From Cyclobacterium marinum DSM 745 (lineage in GTDB: Bacteria > Bacteroidota > Bacteroidia > Cytophagales > Cyclobacteriaceae): 64,000 nucleotides of DNA. Location of the stretch: assembly GCF_000222485.1 (NCBI RefSeq), contig NC_015914.1:1922001-1986000 (forward strand). The letters run 5' to 3'. Both the position numbers and the translations under genes were made by a program. How positions within the stretch are numbered: position 1 is the stretch's first letter; every line of letters begins with the position of its first letter. Positions 54,496 through 62,865 of this stretch are shown in pieces. The notes beneath the pieces were generated by a model, which ran no database searches, had not been told where the DNA came from, and saw only the letters and a list, made by a program, of their open reading frames with translations.

Positions 54496-55419
54496 TCAAA
54501 GCTTAATTCCAAGCCTTTGCTCAAACCCTCTGATACCTTGCAATCCTCCGGTGTGCAAAACCAATATTTTACTTCCCCTTGGGAAGTAATCTTTCTCAAT
54601 CAAGTCAAAAAGGCCAAATACCATCTTACCTGTATAGACAGGTTCTAGTGGTAGATTGGCCTTTGTTTTTATTTCCTGTATAAATGAAATCAAGTTGGGC
54701 TTTTGTTTAGCGTATCCACCAAAGTGATAGGCCGTTTGGATTTCATACGAACATTTTGGCTGAATCCCATATTTGCGAAGTAACTGATCTACTTCAGAAA
54801 CAATAAAATTTCCTTTCAAGGATGAAAAACCAATAAGTTGTTGATCGGACTCCGCCCTTGCCAAGAGGCCTGCAAAAGTCCCTCCGGTCCCGATTGGACA
54901 AGTAACAAAGTCCATTGTCAAATCCTTGCCCTCCAATATTTCTTTGGTCCCTTTTATGGCCATTGCATTTGTTCCTCCCTCAGGGATCAAATAAAAATCT
55001 CCAAATCTCTCTTTCAACCTTTTAAGTTGGAATGAACTGTCTTTTTGCCTGTATTCTTCCCTAGACATTGGGTACAATTCCATCCCTTGATTCCGGGCAT
55101 CTTCCAAGGTGGGATTAAGTGGAGTGACCATTTCACCTCTAATGATGCCAATGGCCTTCAACCCATTGGCAGAAGCCGCCAAGGCAGTTGCATGGATATG
55201 GTTCGAATAAGCCCCTCCAAAAGTCAAGACCTTTGAAAGCCCGGATTTCTTGGCCACTTCTAGGTTATAATGTAGTTTATAAAATTTGTTACCTTGAACT
55301 TCAGTATGAAGTAAATCCAATCTTTTAACAATAACTTCCAATCCCTTATCATTGATTAAAGGGAGGTGGATATGCTGGTATATGGCAGGTTTTATCGCAG
55401 TCAAAATAAATTTATTCAA
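54496..55419 (-). CDS. ACC deaminase/D-cysteine desulfhydrase-family PLP enzyme
   Basis: The 307-residue fold-type II PLP protein has the cofactor lysine in EVQGNKFYKLHYNL near residue 41, the phosphate loop LTFGGAYSNHIHATA near 64 and IGTGGTFAGLL near 176. These features mark the ACC deaminase/D-cysteine desulfhydrase group. The natural substrate may be D-cysteine or another D-amino acid; ACC is not implied by context. It is convergent with kmo and divergent from rluD. Confidence 0.87.
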   Translation of the reverse strand: MNKFILTAIKPAIYQHIHLPLINDKGLEVIVKRLDLLHTEVQGNKFYKLHYNLEVAKKSGLSKVLTFGGAYSNHIHATALAASANGLKAIGIIRGEMVTPLNPTLEDARNQGMELYPMSREEYRQKDSSFQLKRLKERFGDFYLIPEGGTNAMAIKGTKEILEGKDLTMDFVTCPIGTGGTFAGLLARAESDQQLIGFSSLKGNFIVSEVDQLLRKYGIQPKCSYEIQTAYHFGGYAKQKPNLISFIQEIKTKANLPLEPVYTGKMVFGLFDLIEKDYFPRGSKILVLHTGGLQGIRGFEQRLGIKL

Positions 55420-55459
55420 TGATTTTAAGTCAAAACTCTAATTGTTTTTGATCAAATCC

Positions 55460-55467
55460 TAATTTTG
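55460..55467 (+). promoter_or_regulatory. Candidate -7 box just upstream of rluD
   Basis: TAATTTTG matches TAnnTTTG only 4 bp before the rluD ATG. A TTG at 55442-55444 is 15 bp upstream, shorter than the usual 19. If used, transcription would begin at the start codon and the message would be leaderless. Confidence 0.33.
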
Positions 55468-55471
55468 CACC

Positions 55472-56506
55472 ATGACAGAGATCACCAATGAAGAATTACC
55501 GGAAGAAGAAAGTTTTTTCGATCACCATGAATTGACTGTAGATCCCGGACAAAGTTCGATTAGAATAGATAAATTTATTACCGATAAATTGGCCTACGCT
55601 ACTAGAAATAAGGTGCAGCAAAGCATTACTTCAGGAATCGTTCAAGTAAATGGAGAAGTAGTAAAAGCCAATTATAAGATCAAAGCAGGTGACCTGATTA
55701 CCTTTGCTATGGAAAAGAGTCGCAAGGAAACTGAGGTGGTGGCAGAAGATCTCCCTTTAGACATCAGGTATGAAGATGATCACCTAATGGTGGTTTATAA
55801 ACCTGCCGGCATGGTGGTCCATCCTGCCCATGGCAATTGGACCGGCACCTTAGTCAATGCATTGGCATATTATTTTAAAAACCTACCGGAATTACCCGGA
55901 AATTCAGGACGTCCAGGTCTGGTACACAGAATAGACAAAGACACTAGTGGGCTCTTAGTTATTGCCAAATCTGAAAGGGCAATGACCCATCTTGCCAAGC
56001 AATTTTTTGATCATTCCATTTCAAGAAGCTATGTGGCTTTGGTCTGGGGGGAACCATCAGATGAGGAAGGAACGATCAATGTTCCCATAGGCCGGGGAGT
56101 CAAAGATCGAAAAGTAATGCAAGCATACCTGGAAGGTGATGCCGGAAAGTCAGCCATCACTCACTGGAAGGTAATCAAAAGACTGCGATATGTTACGCTT
56201 TTAAGCTGCGAGCTAGAAACCGGAAGGACACACCAGATTCGGGCACATATGAAATACATCGGCCACCCACTATTTAATGATGCCATGTATGGAGGGGATC
56301 AAATTCGAAAAGGAACCCAATATTCAAAATACAAATCTTACATACAAAACTGTTTTCAGATACTCCCCCGACAGGCATTACATGCCAAATCATTGGGTTT
56401 TATTCACCCGATAAGTGGTGAAGAATTGTATTTTGAAGGGGAAATACCGGAGGACATGTTAACGGTCATCGAAAAGTGGGAAAATTACGTAAAATTTGAA
56501 AAATAG
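55472..56506 (+). CDS. rluD: RluD-family large-subunit pseudouridine synthase
   Basis: The 344-residue protein has an N-terminal S4 RNA-binding domain (about 25-80; IRIDKFITDKL) and an RluA/RluD catalytic domain. The catalytic domain shows GLVHRIDKDTSGLLVIAKSE near 149 (nucleophile Asp in HRIDKDTSG) and ETGRTHQIRAHMKYIGHPLFND near 249. It converts uridines in 23S rRNA helix 69 to pseudouridine in E. coli RluD; this target is inferred. It is followed by the RNA gene region at 56.6-56.9 kb. Confidence 0.9.
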   Translation: MTEITNEELPEEESFFDHHELTVDPGQSSIRIDKFITDKLAYATRNKVQQSITSGIVQVNGEVVKANYKIKAGDLITFAMEKSRKETEVVAEDLPLDIRYEDDHLMVVYKPAGMVVHPAHGNWTGTLVNALAYYFKNLPELPGNSGRPGLVHRIDKDTSGLLVIAKSERAMTHLAKQFFDHSISRSYVALVWGEPSDEEGTINVPIGRGVKDRKVMQAYLEGDAGKSAITHWKVIKRLRYVTLLSCELETGRTHQIRAHMKYIGHPLFNDAMYGGDQIRKGTQYSKYKSYIQNCFQILPRQALHAKSLGFIHPISGEELYFEGEIPEDMLTVIEKWENYVKFEK

Positions 56507-56645
56507 CCAATTATCGAATCTCTAAAACTAGCAATAAATTAAGACCTATAATTTTCAACACAGCTTAATTTTGCCTTTATTTTTATCGATATTATAATTT
56601 TTTAATATTTCTAATGATAATATTTTCTAAATCTCTGTGATTTAT

Positions 56646-56653
56646 TACATTTG
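56646..56653 (+). promoter_or_regulatory. Candidate -7 box of the tRNA-like RNA gene
   Basis: TACATTTG is a perfect TAnnTTTG match 69 bp upstream of the predicted 5' end of the tRNA-like RNA. The -33 region has only a run of Ts (56623-56626). A 5' leader of about 60 nt would need trimming, as RNase P does for tRNAs. Confidence 0.4.
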
Positions 56654-56722
56654 TTATATCAAAATATAATTCGGTTTCCGCCTTGGAAAAGCGAAGTCAT
56701 TTTTGATGAAGTTCTCAGACAC

Positions 56723-56863
56723 TGTAGGGTGTTGAAATTGGCAGACATGCCCTCCTGTCTCGGGGGTGAGGAAACCGGTTTATCCGGCGTATTGGACAAA
56801 GCACACATCGAGCTCAATGTGTTGCCTAACAACCTCGTGGAGGTTCGAATCCTTCTCCTACAG
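56723..56863 (+). ncRNA. tRNA-like RNA, leucine-type body with a 72-nt structured variable region
   Basis: The two ends pair as an acceptor stem (TGTAGGG with TCCTACA, one G-U; an eighth C-G pair is possible). All conserved tRNA positions I could check are present: U8, A14, G18-G19, A21, U33, and the T-loop TTCGAAT on a 5-bp stem GGAGG/CCTTC. The D-arm resembles leucine tRNA, though one D-stem pair (10-25) is U-U. The anticodon stem is CCCTC/GGGGG. Its loop CTGTCTC places GUC at 34-36 and U at 37, which fits neither leucine nor a normal purine 37. The variable region (56767-56838) is about four times usual length, with base stem GAGG/CCTC and two inner hairpins. No CCA is encoded. It could be a regulatory RNA, a decayed tRNA or a tRNA with a spliced insert. 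Confidence 0.6.
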
Positions 56864-56874
56864 CATTTATACTC

Positions 56875-56916
56875 AAGCCGGTGAATATATTGATACATAT
56901 ATCCATCGGCTTTTTA
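56875..56916 (+). terminator. Intrinsic terminator of the tRNA-like RNA gene
   Basis: A stem AAGCCGGTG (56875-56883) pairs with CATCGGCTT (56904-56912), with one G-U pair, and encloses a second ATATAT stem. A T-rich tract follows (TTTTTAATTTTTT). It begins 11 bp after the RNA's 3' end, with no coding gene in between, so it must end a transcript of this region. Confidence 0.8.
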
Positions 56917-56996
56917 ATTTTTTAGTGGTTCATTTTTTTCTTTTAGCAGTCTTTCTTAAACATTTTCCTCTTTATTTTGTATTCTTGATCTGAAAA

Positions 56997-59900
56997 ATGA
57001 GTGGAGAGCAATTAGATATCAAAAAATCTGGAAGAAAAAGAAAGCGATTTCTGAAAATCATTTCAGTTCTTGCCTTTCTTGCGGTCTCTATCCACTTTAT
57101 TCTTTTTTTCGCAGCTGACTGGTTGTTTAGAGAGTATATCCAACAACAGGTAGAGCATGTTTCAAAAGGCAAATACTCCGTAGACTTTGATAGGGTGTAC
57201 CTTTCCTTGTTTCAGCGTGGTCTTTTTGTAGAAAAGTTTGAACTAGTACCAACAGACCCTACAATTTTTGACGCCTTAGAAATTCCCTATTATAAAATTT
57301 CAGTAGATCAATTGGATATATTGGGCCTAAACTTCATAGGGGAAGACGGCAAACTAACCGCCGATGAACTTCGCTTAACAGCTCCCATGATCCAGTCCAA
57401 ACAACAATTGGAACTTACTGAGAACAAGGAATTCAGCCCTCTCAAGCAACTTGAATATGAAATAAAGAAATCGCTTAACGGCCCCCTAAAAGAAATCTTT
57501 ATCAATGACTTTTACATTGATCAGGCTAACTTTTTAGTAGAAAATTTCCTAAGTCAAAAATCCATTGCCGCACAAAACACCAATTTATACCTTAAAAATA
57601 TTCACCTCACCGGAGGAGAGGAAGAAAACGCTCCTTTTGGCATTGAGGGCTTTCAATTGAATTTTGATGACTTTGAGATTTCATTGGCAGATAGCATTCA
57701 TAAAGTTATGGCAGAAAAAGTGGCCGTCTCTTCATTGGAAAAGCAAATATTGGCAAGTAAGGTAAGGGTTACGCCTAATCTGGAAAAAACGGCTGATGTC
57801 TACTATGAAATATTTCTGGAAAAGCTGGCCTTGACAGATGCTGACATCATGGAGATGTTCCAAACGTCAAAAGTAGCCATTGGAGACCTCAATCTTAACG
57901 CACCGCATATCGTTTTGTATACCGATAGGAATGCGATGGATGAGGAAGCAAGAACTACTGATATGTACGATTTGGTGGAAGACTTACTAGAGTCAATCAC
58001 CATAAAAACTTTGACCATTGATGATGGACAATTCTTACAAAGAGGTGTTCATAACCCAAATAAAAACAGAATTGAAGCAGATGAAATTCAATTTTCTTTG
58101 GAAGAAGTATACCTGGGACAAGATGAGGAGCTTAAAAAAGATAATTTTTTATATGCTAGGAATGCAACATTAGAAATTGATCGGGCGCGAATAGCTTTGG
58201 CTGATGGGGTTCATTGGATTTCAGGACACAATATCTACCTGTCTACTATTGATGACAAGGTAAGGATCAATGAAATAGCACTTAAACCGGAAGTGAATGT
58301 GGACAGTATTGCTGAGGCTTCACTTTTTGAAATAAAAGTGCCCCTGTTGGAATTTGCCAATGCAAACCTTAGAAAAGTCTACAATGAAAACATCATTGAC
58401 ATAGGAGAATTACTTATCAACGCACCGGATGTAGTGATCAAAGATATCCTTGGCACTGCTACTGCCGATAATAATCCTTCCCAAATGACAGACCTCCAGC
58501 AATTAACTAAAGGTTTTTTTAAAGCTGTATACGTCCAGAAATTAGAAGTAGAGAATGGTAGCCTTGTATTAGACAATCACCTCCGAGTAAGGCAAGACAG
58601 CTTGGCATTCGGGAAAATAAACTTTCTGTTAGAGAATTTTCAGCTGGACGACAAATACATGTCAGACACTTCTTTGAGGATATTTCTGGCCGACAACCTA
58701 AGGCTTGAGATTGAAGACTACGCCCTTAAATTGTCAGACAACCTGCATCTTTTTGTTGCTGACAAAATATTAATTGACACCCAAAAGAACCTTCTACATG
58801 TAGATGGGTTTAAACTAAAACCTTTCTCCCCAGAAGCTGTACTTCCTTTGCTGGATAAATATGGGAGAACAACCGTTTTGGACATTGAGATTCCGGAATT
58901 TTCTGCAACCGGAGTAGATATCAATCAAGCTTATTTTCAAAACAAGTTATTTATCAATCATATTGACATCCCCAGCCCCATCATCCATTGGACAAAATAC
59001 ATTCCCAAAGAAAATGAGAAACAGGAAAAACTAAAACGCGGAGATGTATTGGATTTGATAACCAGCTATTTCAAAGTGATCAGTATAGACTCTTTGAGCA
59101 CCGAAAAAGGCACCTTCAATTATGAAAACTTTGCCAACGAACAGTTTAGATCCTTCGCCGAAAATGATATCTCAGTAAAGATCAGGAATTTTTACCTGGA
59201 CGAAAACATAAATCCTGCGGCCAACCGAACCTTGTTTTCAGATGAAGTAGACGTCAACCTTAACAATTACCTATTCAACTTAGCCAATGGAAAATACAGT
59301 ATTGTTGCCGGCAGTATAGGCTTCAATTCTGCGCGAGAAGAAATCAATACCTTCGATGTTAAGCTAATGCCCAATAAAGACCTGAAATCCAAAGTCAGTA
59401 TTGAGGCAAGCTTTCCCGATTTAAGCTTTAGCGGTGTAGATCTGGAAGCCTTTTTGTTTGACAACACTTTGGCTTTAACCAAACTTCGGTTTTCAGATGC
59501 TGAAGTGAATTTGTCCATCAACAGGGCTTTCAATAAAGAAGAAGAAAAACCAAATGAGGAAAAAAAGAAAAGTAGAAACCTTCCAAAAACAATTGATGTA
59601 ATAAAAATAGATTCCATATTGGCCACCAATGGTTCTTTTAATGTGGCGAATTACCAGGAAGGAAATGACCTACAATTGATCAATACCGGAATCAATATAG
59701 CCATAGCAGACTTTCTGCTTGATTCTACCAGGTTATCGAATGGAGACATTGCCAGCTTCTTTTCGACAATGGCCTTGGATGTGGACAATTTTTCTTTGGC
59801 ACTTAAGGACAGTGTTCATACAGTCACTTTTTCAAAAATCCAACTTGACTCAAGGAAGGAAGAAATATTGATAGAAAATGTGAATGTGGTACCTAAAGAA

Positions 59901-61331
59901 GCCCCTGAAAAACTGCAAGGTCCGGTAATTAAAGCACATATCCCTCAGATCAGTATCAATACACGCTCCCTTACAAGTTTTCAAAAAACCGGAGAGCTGG
60001 ATGTATCCCTTTTGCGATTAACAGATCCTGAGGTCAACCTCTACCTAAGCAAAAATGAACCCCCTATTGAATTACCTAATGGGCAGGGAAAGGAAATAAG
60101 CCGTAAAATATTGGAGAGTATCCTGATCAGAAATTTCAAACTCAATGGTGGAAGTTTTGCCCTAATAGACAAATCAGACACTATTCCCCAAAGGGCCTTT
60201 AAAAACCTTAGGCTTATTCTCAGTGACCTGAATTTTGACTTTACACAAAAACAGCAATTCAATTCTGACTTCTTTTTCAATGAGGATTTCCGCTTTGAGT
60301 TCAAGGACTATGAACTGAATTTACCGGACAGCTTAAATAAAGTAAGCATTGGTAAATTAATGGTTTCTAAGGACAAATTGATCCTTAATGAAGTTCGGTT
60401 TTTACCAAGAGTAGGTCTGTTTGCCTATGCTCGAGAAGTAGGAAAGCAAACAGATGTAATGGAATTGTATGTGCCAAAAATCATTATAGAAGGCTTAAAT
60501 CTAAAGAGATTTATTGCTGAAGAGAAGGTTGAAGCCCTTAGCATGACCTTGGAAATGCCACAGTTGGAAGTTTTTAGAGACAAGAGAATTGAAGAAGACA
60601 CCACCGTGGTGAAGTTGATGCCCCAGCAGTTGATGGAGCTATCCAAGCAGATCATCGAGTTGGACACCTTAATTGTAAAAGAGGGCATGCTTACTTATAG
60701 GGAATTCCCGGTCAAAGGAATGGTACCCGGCGAAATTACTTTTGATCAGTTTAATGCTAAAATGTACCCTTTTAGATTAGGGAAATTTGGAGAAGACAGG
60801 AAAAAGCCCGAGGTGGAAGCCAATTTTAGAATCAACAAAGTGGCTCCGGTAAAGGCCACAGTTCAAATGCAATTTGAAGACCCTTACCCTATTGCTGTGG
60901 AGGCAGAGGTAGGTGCATTTGACCTTCCTTCCATCAACTCCATATTGGCTACCAATGCTTTTATTACGGTAAAAAGAGGCATGGTAAGGGAGGGAAAATG
61001 GCATTTTGTGGTGGATAAAAATGAAGCCATTGGTGAGATGACCTTAAAATACAACAAGCTCAAAGTGCAGCTTTTGGATGAGCGAACATTGAAGGATGCC
61101 GGAGGAAGAAAAGGTATTTTAACATTTGTCATCAATGCTTTGGCCCTAAGAAAAAACAATCCTAGGCCAATTTTTAACCGGCTGGTAAGTTCTCCAATTT
61201 ATGTGGAAAGAATCCCTTATAAATTTGTTTTCAATTATATGTGGAAGGCTACTTTTTCAGGATTAATGGGCAGTTCAGGCTTAATGCAACCCAAAATTCC
61301 CAAGAATGAAGAGGAAGAAGATGAATCGTAA
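56997..61331 (+). CDS. Giant AsmA-like envelope protein with seven ~175-residue repeats
   Basis: The 1444-residue protein has one N-terminal transmembrane helix (about 20-42) and is otherwise beta-rich, as in the AsmA/TamB/YhdP family. Seven units recur at a spacing of 169-183 residues. Their opening strands start near residues 164 (EIFINDFYIDQANF), 333 (TIKTLTIDDGQF), 510 (VQKLEVENGSL), 693 (SIDSLSTEKGTF), 866 (KIDSILATNGSF), 1041 (LIRNFKLNGGSF) and 1218 (ELDTLIVKEGML). Within most units a second segment (LADGVH/LKDSVH-like) and a third follow. The last 200 residues form an AsmA-like C-terminal domain. AsmA-like proteins of this shape form hydrophobic grooves that carry phospholipids between membranes; that role is inferred here. 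No partner gene is adjacent. Confidence 0.85.
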   Translation: MSGEQLDIKKSGRKRKRFLKIISVLAFLAVSIHFILFFAADWLFREYIQQQVEHVSKGKYSVDFDRVYLSLFQRGLFVEKFELVPTDPTIFDALEIPYYKISVDQLDILGLNFIGEDGKLTADELRLTAPMIQSKQQLELTENKEFSPLKQLEYEIKKSLNGPLKEIFINDFYIDQANFLVENFLSQKSIAAQNTNLYLKNIHLTGGEEENAPFGIEGFQLNFDDFEISLADSIHKVMAEKVAVSSLEKQILASKVRVTPNLEKTADVYYEIFLEKLALTDADIMEMFQTSKVAIGDLNLNAPHIVLYTDRNAMDEEARTTDMYDLVEDLLESITIKTLTIDDGQFLQRGVHNPNKNRIEADEIQFSLEEVYLGQDEELKKDNFLYARNATLEIDRARIALADGVHWISGHNIYLSTIDDKVRINEIALKPEVNVDSIAEASLFEIKVPLLEFANANLRKVYNENIIDIGELLINAPDVVIKDILGTATADNNPSQMTDLQQLTKGFFKAVYVQKLEVENGSLVLDNHLRVRQDSLAFGKINFLLENFQLDDKYMSDTSLRIFLADNLRLEIEDYALKLSDNLHLFVADKILIDTQKNLLHVDGFKLKPFSPEAVLPLLDKYGRTTVLDIEIPEFSATGVDINQAYFQNKLFINHIDIPSPIIHWTKYIPKENEKQEKLKRGDVLDLITSYFKVISIDSLSTEKGTFNYENFANEQFRSFAENDISVKIRNFYLDENINPAANRTLFSDEVDVNLNNYLFNLANGKYSIVAGSIGFNSAREEINTFDVKLMPNKDLKSKVSIEASFPDLSFSGVDLEAFLFDNTLALTKLRFSDAEVNLSINRAFNKEEEKPNEEKKKSRNLPKTIDVIKIDSILATNGSFNVANYQEGNDLQLINTGINIAIADFLLDSTRLSNGDIASFFSTMALDVDNFSLALKDSVHTVTFSKIQLDSRKEEILIENVNVVPKEAPEKLQGPVIKAHIPQISINTRSLTSFQKTGELDVSLLRLTDPEVNLYLSKNEPPIELPNGQGKEISRKILESILIRNFKLNGGSFALIDKSDTIPQRAFKNLRLILSDLNFDFTQKQQFNSDFFFNEDFRFEFKDYELNLPDSLNKVSIGKLMVSKDKLILNEVRFLPRVGLFAYAREVGKQTDVMELYVPKIIIEGLNLKRFIAEEKVEALSMTLEMPQLEVFRDKRIEEDTTVVKLMPQQLMELSKQIIELDTLIVKEGMLTYREFPVKGMVPGEITFDQFNAKMYPFRLGKFGEDRKKPEVEANFRINKVAPVKATVQMQFEDPYPIAVEAEVGAFDLPSINSILATNAFITVKRGMVREGKWHFVVDKNEAIGEMTLKYNKLKVQLLDERTLKDAGGRKGILTFVINALALRKNNPRPIFNRLVSSPIYVERIPYKFVFNYMWKATFSGLMGSSGLMQPKIPKNEEEEDES

Positions 61332-61480
61332 ATAAAATATTCCTGCAGGTCTGATTACAAAAACCCTTTAATCTCAGCTCGATATAAATTGTCTTTATAA
61401 ACGGCTACATCGTCACTTCGAACACTTTTCAAAGTTAGCTGAGACAAGAAAGGTGGAATCAGTTTCACAGGTTTTTGGAT

Positions 61481-61499
61481 CCCTGAGCCTGTCGAAGGG
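61481..61499. repeat. Short imperfect palindrome CCCTGAGCCTGTCGAAGGG
   Basis: A 19-bp imperfect palindrome lies in the non-coding gap after the AsmA-like gene (61332-61695). Its sequence is the same as a REP-like motif (CCCTTCGACAGGCTCAGGG) known from many bacterial genomes. Only one copy is seen here. The rest of the gap holds no gene; an 8-bp inverted repeat TCTCAGCT/AGCTGAGA also lies nearby. Confidence 0.5.
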
Positions 61500-61641
61500 T
61501 CCTACGGCTTTTTCTACTAAAATTTCTCCCTAAGCATTGAAATGAGGATTTTTCATAATTTTAGGCTATAAGCCCAGACGGCACTTAATTGATTGATTTG
61601 GTAATCACCTGCTCAATGATAGCCCTTATAACAAACCAAAA

Positions 61642-61665
61642 GAGCCCCGATATTGACCGAGGCTC
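61642..61665 (-). terminator. Intrinsic terminator after the barrel pseudogene
   Basis: On the minus strand an 8-bp stem (GAGCCTCG/CGGGGCTC with one G-U) has an 8-nt loop and is followed by TTTT. It lies 30 bp beyond the stop codon of the frameshifted barrel gene. Confidence 0.6.
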
Positions 61666-61695
61666 CTTTGTAATCATTGTATACTAATTCTTTTA

Positions 61696-62267
61696 TCAAA
61701 AAGAATAGGCCAGTCCTGCCCGTAACCAATAGCTTGTATATTGACTTCTGAACCTAATTCCATAGGCAACCGCCGGAACAAACTGGAAATTATCAGTCAA
61801 GAAAACCCTGGCTTTAAGCTGCAGCCTTGGTGCATGCGTCACTTTGTTATAAGTTTCTCTAATAGTCACACCCTGGCTGGTTAATTCACCTAAAAGTTCG
61901 TGGGTCGTATGTCGCAAATAGGCCAATTCACCTGATAGGATAACGCTCTCAGACTGATGGAAATCATAGCCCAAGCCCAAGGAAAAGGTAGACATATTAA
62001 AGTAATCCATTTCTTCAGGTTCCAAAAAAAGACATTACCTTTTCCTTCGAAATTAAATTTTCCAAAGGATATATCCCCATAAAATCGATCATTGATGTAC
62101 CGGGAATAGCCAATTTCATAGCCCTTTGCAGACAAATTCCCACCTGTAAACTTATCAGCTTCAATAAAAGAATAACCAAAATAAATGCTGTTTTTGGTAT
62201 ATGTCTGAGCTTGGCTGGTACGCGCAAACCAAAAGACTGTTAATGCTAATAATAATAGATAGTTCAA
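61696..62267 (-). pseudogene. Outer-membrane barrel protein, frameshifted at a poly-A/T run
   Basis: Two overlapping minus-strand frames make one barrel protein. The first (62267 to about 62030) has a signal peptide (YLLLLALTVFWFARTSQA) and strands to FEGKGNVFF. The second continues LEPEEMDYFNMSTFSLGLGYDF and ends with a terminal Phe (RAGLAYSF). The frames meet at seven As (plus strand, 62024-62030); one extra base there would restore a protein of about 190 residues. The break could be a sequencing or assembly error, a decayed gene, or slippage that switches the gene on and off. The upstream small gene at 62275 is 7 bp away. Confidence 0.7.
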
Positions 62268-62274
62268 TGTGCAA

Positions 62275-62574
62275 TTAATTTTCTTCTAGTGTAAAATAGG
62301 CCCTAATTCTGTTTAATTGATAAACAGGATAGTTTGTGTTTCCATAATAGCCAATGCCTTGATCTATTGTATTAACATTGTTTTTAATTGTGAAACATTT
62401 ATCTAAACCTAGGGCTGATTCTAATTCTACTCCTGTTTTATATGCGACTTTAACGTTCCCGGAAACTTCTAAATCATCGGCAGACGCTTTTAATCCTCCA
62501 GTATAGTCAATAGAAGAAGATGTTCTAGTAACACAATTGAAAATATTGTTAAAAAACGACTTAAATAAAAACAC
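62275..62574 (-). CDS. Hypothetical protein upstream of the barrel pseudogene
   Basis: A 99-residue open frame (start MFLFKSFFNNIF) has no recognisable domain. It contains several Asn, Ser and Thr residues, two strand-like segments and no clear signal peptide, and ends 7 bp before the barrel gene. Base composition is more AT-rich than the neighbours, and the upstream 291 bp (62575-62865) has no gene. It may be a real small gene, a fragment of a larger decayed one, or a chance frame. Confidence 0.4.
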   Translation of the reverse strand: MFLFKSFFNNIFNCVTRTSSSIDYTGGLKASADDLEVSGNVKVAYKTGVELESALGLDKCFTIKNNVNTIDQGIGYYGNTNYPVYQLNRIRAYFTLEEN

Positions 62575-62844
62575 TATCTAATCAATATTTTTACACCAGT
62601 CTGAATTATGATTGCAAACATATTAAAAATAACACCAACTTAAATTTATAGTTTAAATTATTAAATAATAATTTAGATTGTACAAGTTCCCACCCCAATA
62701 AAATATTCTATCAAAAAATTTAATTATATAATAAAATACAAATAAATGTTTTGAAAAGATAGCAACAAATCGACATTGTCCAGCCCAAGCAAAATCTAAT
62801 AATCTTTACTCTTTTAAAAGATAGGTGGCCTCAAAAAATTATTT

Positions 62845-62852
62845 TAGATTTG
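62845..62852 (+). promoter_or_regulatory. -7 box of the pheS promoter
   Basis: TAGATTTG is a perfect TAnnTTTG match 13 bp before the pheS ATG. No clear TTTG lies at -33, so the match is supported mainly by position. Confidence 0.45.
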
Positions 62853-62865
62853 TGGTCTTACAAAG

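Noticed and set aside
56723..56863. An ordinary tRNA-Leu gene
   Set aside because: Body and conserved positions fit, but the anticodon loop has no leucine anticodon and the variable region is about 72 nt. I therefore report it as tRNA-like rather than as a tRNA.
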